Assembly (NCBI GenBank): GCA_022573605.1
Contig: JACZTQ010000030.1
Coordinates: 1 to 18,090, forward strand
Length of the DNA stretch: 18,090 bases
Origin: Pseudomonadota bacterium
GTDB lineage: Bacteria > Pseudomonadota > Alphaproteobacteria > Rhodobacterales > Rhodobacteraceae
Direction of reading: 5' to 3'
Made by a program: the position numbers and the translations under genes. Positions within the stretch are counted from its first letter, which is position 1; every line of letters begins with the position of its first letter. The notes beneath the pieces are model-generated. The model searched no databases and was not told the origin of the DNA. It saw only the letters and a program-made list of their open reading frames with translations. Shown piece by piece: positions 14,268 to 18,090 of the stretch.

Positions 14268-15632
14268 CTACGCCGACCGGCCGACAATGCGGAACAGGTC
14301 GGGCCGGATCTCCTCGGCGGCAAAACCTTCGAAGCGGCCGAGCGCGGCCCCGAGCCGGCCGATCCGCTCGTTGACTTCGCCGACACCGATGCCGGGAAAC
14401 TTGTGGCGATGATAATCGGGCTTGCCCAAGGTTTTGGTCCACGGTTTGCTGGCGTTCCGGTAGGTCAGGCGCGAGAGGTGCCAGAGCCGCATCGCGACAC
14501 GCTTGCCGGCGCTGGCGATCGGCCGCAGGATATCGGCGTTCCGCTCGATCCCGTCGAGCAGGCGCTCGCAGGCGAGCGGCCCCGACAATGCATTGACATG
14601 CCGCTCGAGCAGCGCCCGGCGGCCCGGGTCGAGTTGGTGGCGCCCATCGCCGCGCCGCCGGACGATTGCCACCGCCGCGGCGGCCAGCGCGCCGCCGTCC
14701 TCGAATTCGAAGCTGAGGCCGTTCGGCAGGTCGTTGTCGAACCCGGGCGCCTTGACGGGCCTATAGGACAGTGCCGGCGTGCCGATGACTGCGGCTTCGA
14801 CGGCGCTGGTGCAGCCATTGTGGATCAGCACGTCCGCCGCGGCCAGCCAGGGGCCGACACTGCCATCGTGGACGACATGAACATTGTCGAGGCCACGGGC
14901 GGCGTCATGCCAGAGCTGCCAGTTTTCGGAGGGATGGGGCCGGATCACGAGAGCGTCGGGCGCCAAAGTCTCGGCCAGCCCGGGCAGCAGCTTCAGGAAG
15001 GCGTCGAGCAGCTTCGTCTTGTGCCCGAGCAGCCCGGTTTTCATCTCCCGCACCCGTTCGGCGGGCACCCATTTGGCGAACCGGAGCCGGGTCTGGTTGG
15101 GCAGAAAATGATTGACCATCGAGAAGTTCGTGTTGAGCAGCGCGAACCGGCCGAAGCGGTCGCGGATTGCCGAGACCTCGGGCGCAAAGTAACCGGAGAG
15201 TTCCGGCCGCAGCAGATCGATGCGCGGGTTGCCCGAGGCAATGATCGACTTGTGCTTCAGGCCATCCGAGAGCCCAAGGACCCGGGAATCGTTCGCCCCC
15301 CAGGCAAAGATCAGCCGGACGGTAGTCACCGCCTTGCGGTCCATCCGCAGCAGCAGCATGTCGTCGGAGACGATGACCAGGCTCTCTTCGTCGAGGCCGA
15401 CGATGGCGTGGCCGAGGCCATCGATGATCCGGAATAACGGGCCGTTTACAGACCTGAAACCCTTGGAGAAATAGACCGAGGGCGGGAATCTGTGCAGATG
15501 ATCGCGCAGGGTCGAGCGTTTGCCGATGATCGGCCACCAACCCCGCTCGGCGGCGTGGAGCGCAAGCAGCAGCTTGGCGTCGAACTCTCGATTCAGAGTC
15601 TCGACCGGCAACAATAGCGGGCGTTCGGGCAT
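14268..15632 (-). CDS. Surface carbohydrate biosynthesis protein, GT-B-like (paralogue 1)
   Basis: 454 residues, soluble, no signal peptide or membrane helix. The N terminus (L-L-L-P-V-E-T-L-N-R-E-F-D) resembles a first Rossmann domain. The C-terminal half has V-I-R-P-H-P-S-E-N-W and W-L-A-A-A-D-V-L-I-H-N-G-C-T-S-A-V-E-A, patterns shared by the CDP-glycerol glycerophosphotransferase/UDP-GlcNAc 2-epimerase/capsule-type GT-B superfamily; I recall a 'surface carbohydrate biosynthesis protein' family with this layout. A conserved C-terminal tail (R-H-K-F-P..., E-V-N-E-R-I-G-R-L-G-A-A-L-G-R-F) is shared with the neighbour. It is 40 bases downstream of paralogue 2 on the same strand and convergent with the CMP-ulosonate genes. 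A CMP-ulosonate or phosphoglycerol-type transferase is the likeliest role; an exact donor is not assigned. Confidence 0.83.
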   Translation of the reverse strand: MPERPLLLPVETLNREFDAKLLLALHAAERGWWPIIGKRSTLRDHLHRFPPSVYFSKGFRSVNGPLFRIIDGLGHAIVGLDEESLVIVSDDMLLLRMDRKAVTTVRLIFAWGANDSRVLGLSDGLKHKSIIASGNPRIDLLRPELSGYFAPEVSAIRDRFGRFALLNTNFSMVNHFLPNQTRLRFAKWVPAERVREMKTGLLGHKTKLLDAFLKLLPGLAETLAPDALVIRPHPSENWQLWHDAARGLDNVHVVHDGSVGPWLAAADVLIHNGCTSAVEAAVIGTPALSYRPVKAPGFDNDLPNGLSFEFEDGGALAAAAVAIVRRRGDGRHQLDPGRRALLERHVNALSGPLACERLLDGIERNADILRPIASAGKRVAMRLWHLSRLTYRNASKPWTKTLGKPDYHRHKFPGIGVGEVNERIGRLGAALGRFEGFAAEEIRPDLFRIVGRSA

Positions 15633-15672
15633 GCTCTGGCTTCATCTCGACTGGGTTGGACCGGATGTTACG

Positions 15673-17133
15673 TCATTCATTGCGGCCGGTCCACATAGTC
15701 GAGTGAAAAGCAGGCGCTTTTGCCGCACCCCCGGGGTGTTGGCGATCGGCCGGCAGATCGGACGGCCGGCCGACGATGCGGAACAGGTCGGGCATGATCT
15801 CCTCGGCGGCCAAATCGTCGAAGCGGCCGAGCGCGGCGCCGAGCCGGCCGATCCGTTCGTTGACCTCGTCGAGGCCGAGGCGCGGGAACTTGTGACGCAG
15901 GTAGACCGGGTTGCCCTTCGCCTTGACCGACCGCTTCCGGATGCGCCGGTAGTTGCGGCGCAAGGCGAGTCGGATCCGCGCGGTCAGGCGCCGGGCCGGA
16001 TCGGCCGGTGGCAGGGGGGGCTCGACGCATTTTTCGAGCTCGTCCATCAGACGCTCGCAGGCGAGCGGCCCGTCGAGCGCGGCGATATGCCGGTCCAGCA
16101 AGGCGCGGCGCCGCGGGTCGAGCCGGTGGGGCCCGTCGCGCCGCTGCCGGGTGATCTCGACCGCCTTGGCGATCAGCCCCTCGGCGGTCTCGAACTCGAT
16201 GCCAAGCTCGTTCGGCAGGTCGTTGTCGAAGCCGGGTTGCTTGACGGGCCGGTAGGACAGCGCCGGGGTGCCGAGGATCGACGCTTCCACCGCGCTGGTG
16301 CAGCCGTTGTGGATCAGCACATCCGCCGCGGCCAGCCAGGAGACGATGTTTCCCTCGTGCACCATATGGACATTGTCCAGCCCGCTCGCCGCATCGACCC
16401 AGGTTTGCCAGTTTTCCGAGGGATGCGGGCGGATGATCAGGGTGCAGGGATGCAATTGCCTGGCAAGACCGGGGATAAGCTCGAGGAAGGCGGCCAGCAA
16501 CTTCGCCTTGTGCCCGCGCAGCCCGGACCTCATCTCTTCCACCTTGTCCTCGGCGACCCAGTCCGCGAGCTTGAACCGGGTCAGGTTGGCGATGAAATGA
16601 TTCACCAATGCGAAGTTGGTGTTGAGCAGCGCGAACTGGCCGTATTTCTCGCGGATACTCGCGATCTCGCTGGAGAAATAGGGCGCCAGATCAGGGCGCA
16701 GAAGATCGCCGCGCGGGTTCCCGGTCACCACCACCGGCTTTTGCGCCAGGCCGTCGGCCAGCCGAAAGACCCGGGCGTCGTTCTCGCCCCAGGTAAACGC
16801 GGCCCGAAGGTGATCGAGCACCACGGGTTCCATCTTCAGCAGCAACATCTCGTCGGAGGTGTTCACCAGGCCTTCCTCGTCGAGGCCGACGATGGTGTGT
16901 CCCAGGCCCGCGAGAATCCGGAACACCGCTTCATTGCCGGCCCGGAAATCCTTCGAGAAGTAGATCGAGATCGGGAAGCGTTGCAGGTTGTCGTGCAGGG
17001 TCGAGCGTTTTCCGATGGTTGGCCGCCAACCCCGCTCGGCGGCGTGAAGCGCCAGCAGCAGTTTTCCATCGAATTCCCGGTTCAGGGTCTCGACCGGCAA
17101 CAGCAGCGAGGGTGATGACATCTTCGACTTCAT
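15673..17133 (-). CDS. Surface carbohydrate biosynthesis protein, GT-B-like (paralogue 2)
   Basis: 486 residues, aligned along nearly its whole length with the downstream gene: L-L-L-P-V-E-T-L-N-R-E-F-D at the start, I-I-R-P-H-P-S-E-N-W and A-A-A-D-V-L-I-H-N-G-C-T-S-A-V-E-A in the C-terminal half, and the same R-L-G-A-A-L-G-R-F tail. It has a longer linker before the tail and about 25 extra C-terminal residues of no clear homology. The start is either ATG 17133 (M-K-S-K-M-S-S) or the internal ATG four codons on (17121). The gene pair looks like a tandem duplication that has diverged, perhaps adding two successive residues of the same sugar or acting on two acceptors. It is preceded by a 401-base gap holding a foldback element. 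Confidence 0.83.
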   Translation of the reverse strand: MKSKMSSPSLLLPVETLNREFDGKLLLALHAAERGWRPTIGKRSTLHDNLQRFPISIYFSKDFRAGNEAVFRILAGLGHTIVGLDEEGLVNTSDEMLLLKMEPVVLDHLRAAFTWGENDARVFRLADGLAQKPVVVTGNPRGDLLRPDLAPYFSSEIASIREKYGQFALLNTNFALVNHFIANLTRFKLADWVAEDKVEEMRSGLRGHKAKLLAAFLELIPGLARQLHPCTLIIRPHPSENWQTWVDAASGLDNVHMVHEGNIVSWLAAADVLIHNGCTSAVEASILGTPALSYRPVKQPGFDNDLPNELGIEFETAEGLIAKAVEITRQRRDGPHRLDPRRRALLDRHIAALDGPLACERLMDELEKCVEPPLPPADPARRLTARIRLALRRNYRRIRKRSVKAKGNPVYLRHKFPRLGLDEVNERIGRLGAALGRFDDLAAEEIMPDLFRIVGRPSDLPADRQHPGGAAKAPAFHSTMWTGRNE

Positions 17134-17534
17134 TCCGGCAGGGCCCGGGCAACGCCGGGCTATTCAAGGGGGTTCGACGATCCGGTGGATCGATCGAGGG
17201 CGGAACCTATATCATTTGCCACGACCGGTCGAGCGGGGTCATGCCGATCGGGGCGGATCGCCCCTTAGAGCAAATTCCACTCAGGTAGAGCCACTCAGTT
17301 CGTGTCCGGCGCGGTGGCTCCACCGTCTGGCCGGACGCAGTGCGTGGTGGTTCCACGGGCAAGTCCGGCCTGATGGTGGACGCCCGCCGGACGCGAACCC
17401 CTTGGGGCCGCTCGAATTTTCCCCGAGCCCGGCGCGCCGTCGCTTGCCCGTAGATCCCCTACGCACTGCGCGCCGCCGCTTGGTCTCGAAAAAAATTCGA
17501 GCGGCTGAGCGGCTCTACCTGGGTGGAACTTGCT
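17134..17534. other. 401-base gene-free region between paralogue 2 and the ABC gene
   Basis: No coding sequence is supported. The part next to the paralogue 2 start (17134-17265) must hold its promoter; on the minus strand TGATATAGG (about 17205-17213) is a possible -10 region but the -35 is unclear. The rest is the foldback element at 17266-17537. Confidence 0.7.
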
Positions 17535-17537
17535 CTA
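17266..17537. mobile_element. MITE-like foldback element, 272 bp, 33-bp terminal inverted repeats
   Basis: The left end 17266-17298 (TAGAGCAAATTCCACTCAGG...) and the reverse complement of the right end 17505-17537 (TAGAGCAAGTTCCACCCAGG...) agree at 30 of 33 positions. Inner matches also occur as inverted pairs: CGCAGTGCGT 17335-17344 with 17461-17470, ACGGGCAAG 17355-17363 with 17443-17451, and a nested GTCCGG/CCGGAC hairpin at 17304-17336. It has no transposase gene. GATCGCCC occurs at 17256-17263 and again directly after the right end at 17538-17545, a possible but imperfectly placed target duplication. The right end contains the stop codon of the ABC gene. Confidence 0.75.
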
Positions 17538-18089
17538 GATCGCCCGGCTGGGCAGAGCCCGGCTCCTGTCGGCCGATACCACGCGCCCGTTGTCCAGTTC
17601 GTAGATCTGGTCGGCAATTTCGAGGAAAGCCGCCCGATGGGTGATCGCGATGACGGTCGACTGGTCGCGCAACGCGAGAATGTTCTTGACGATGGCACTT
17701 TCGGTCACCGGATCCAGGGCGCTGGTGACCTCGTCGAGGATCAGCAGTTTGGGCCGCTTCACCAGGGCGCGGGCCAGGGCGATGCGCTGGCGCTGCCCGC
17801 CGGAGATTTTCGCCCCCTTCTCGCCGACCGGGGTGTGAAGCCCCTCGGGCATGCTTTCGACGAAATCCAGCGCGCCGGCGGCCTTGAGTGCGGCGCGCAC
17901 CTCGGGCTCGCCAATCTTCGGATCGCCCAGCGCGATGTTCGAGAACACGGTGTCGTGGAACAACACCAACTCCTGTGGCACATAACCGAGCATCGAGCGC
18001 CACTGGTGCAGTGCGAACTCGCCCAGCGGCCGGTCATCGACCAGAACCTGGCCGGAATCCGGGGTGCGGAAGCCGATCAGGAGATCGGT
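17535..18089 (-). CDS. ABC exporter ATP-binding domain, C-terminal part (start outside window)
   Basis: Minus-strand gene, open to the window's right edge. The visible 184 residues are the nucleotide-binding domain of an exporter-type (MsbA/LapB-like) ABC protein: D-L-L-I-G-F-R-T-P-D-S-G just after the expected Walker A, Q-loop G-Y-V-P-Q-E, signature I-S-G-G-Q-R-Q-R-I-A-L-A-R-A, Walker B L-L-I-L-D-E with D-loop S-A-L-D-P, and H-loop A-I-T-H-R. The membrane domain and Walker A lie beyond 18090. The TAG stop (17535-17537) is the end of the foldback element, though the protein end looks near the normal length for the family. Its position beside glycan genes suggests export of a lipid-linked glycan or sphingolipid, but the substrate is unknown. 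Confidence 0.95.
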   Translation of the reverse strand, partial: TDLLIGFRTPDSGQVLVDDRPLGEFALHQWRSMLGYVPQELVLFHDTVFSNIALGDPKIGEPEVRAALKAAGALDFVESMPEGLHTPVGEKGAKISGGQRQRIALARALVKRPKLLILDEVTSALDPVTESAIVKNILALRDQSTVIAITHRAAFLEIADQIYELDNGRVVSADRSRALPSRAI

Positions 18090-18090
18090 G

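Noticed and set aside
15520..17115. 531-codon + strand open frame across both GT-B-like genes
   Set aside because: It is the mirror of two paralogues with aligned motifs; its own product lacks any recognisable domain.
17266..17537. Remnant transposase gene inside the foldback element
   Set aside because: Short frames in this interval show no transposase motif; the element appears non-coding.

Overview
The window is GC-rich and has the codon use and intergenic repeat types of an alphaproteobacterium, most likely of the Rhodospirillales kind. That placement is inferred from gene families and repeats, since no rRNA or tRNA gene is visible. Eleven complete protein genes are supported, plus two that are well supported but whose exact biochemical role is open. 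The gene at each end of the window is cut off.

Left block (1-4720, + strand): aminoalkylphosphonate catabolism. It holds the C-terminal part of PhnW (2-aminoethylphosphonate:pyruvate transaminase), PhnA (phosphonoacetate hydrolase), PhnX (phosphonoacetaldehyde hydrolase) and a class-III PLP enzyme that best fits PbfA, the (R)-1-hydroxy-2-aminoethylphosphonate ammonia-lyase. PhnW and PbfA would both feed phosphonoacetaldehyde. PhnX cleaves it directly, and PhnA cleaves its oxidised product. The PhnY dehydrogenase needed for the PhnA branch is not in the window. A good intrinsic terminator closes the block, followed by a 39-bp perfect inverted repeat.

Second block (4978-8562, + strand): a sphingolipid module. 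It holds an extended SDR of the ketosphinganine-reductase (CerR-like) type, a LicC/PntC-like nucleotidyltransferase, a dedicated acyl carrier protein and serine palmitoyltransferase. This is the core of bacterial ceramide synthesis plus a possible head-group-activating enzyme. The ceramide synthase is not in the window.

Third block (8718-17133): surface carbohydrate genes. A minus-strand ELM1-family protein faces a + strand operon made of a Gfo/Idh/MocA oxidoreductase, a divergent NeuB-like synthase fused to a cupin, a HAD phosphatase and a CMP-sugar synthetase. The last three overlap by ATGA. This looks like a pathway to a CMP-activated ulosonic (sialic-, Kdn- or Kdo-like) acid made through a phosphorylated intermediate. 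Two tandem paralogous GT-B-like surface carbohydrate proteins follow on the minus strand and are candidate transferases. The window ends in the nucleotide-binding domain of an ABC exporter.

Repeats are prominent. There is an imperfect palindrome at 3198-3281, the 39-bp hairpin at 4761-4854, two homologous ~75-110 bp palindromic elements in opposite orientation at ~8597-8699 and ~14131-14236 (both between convergent genes), and a 272-bp foldback/MITE-like element with 33-bp terminal inverted repeats at 17266-17537. Its end supplies the ABC gene's stop codon. Taken together, the region may make and export an acidic-sugar or phosphonate-decorated sphingolipid or surface glycan. That overall picture is inference from neighbourhood.
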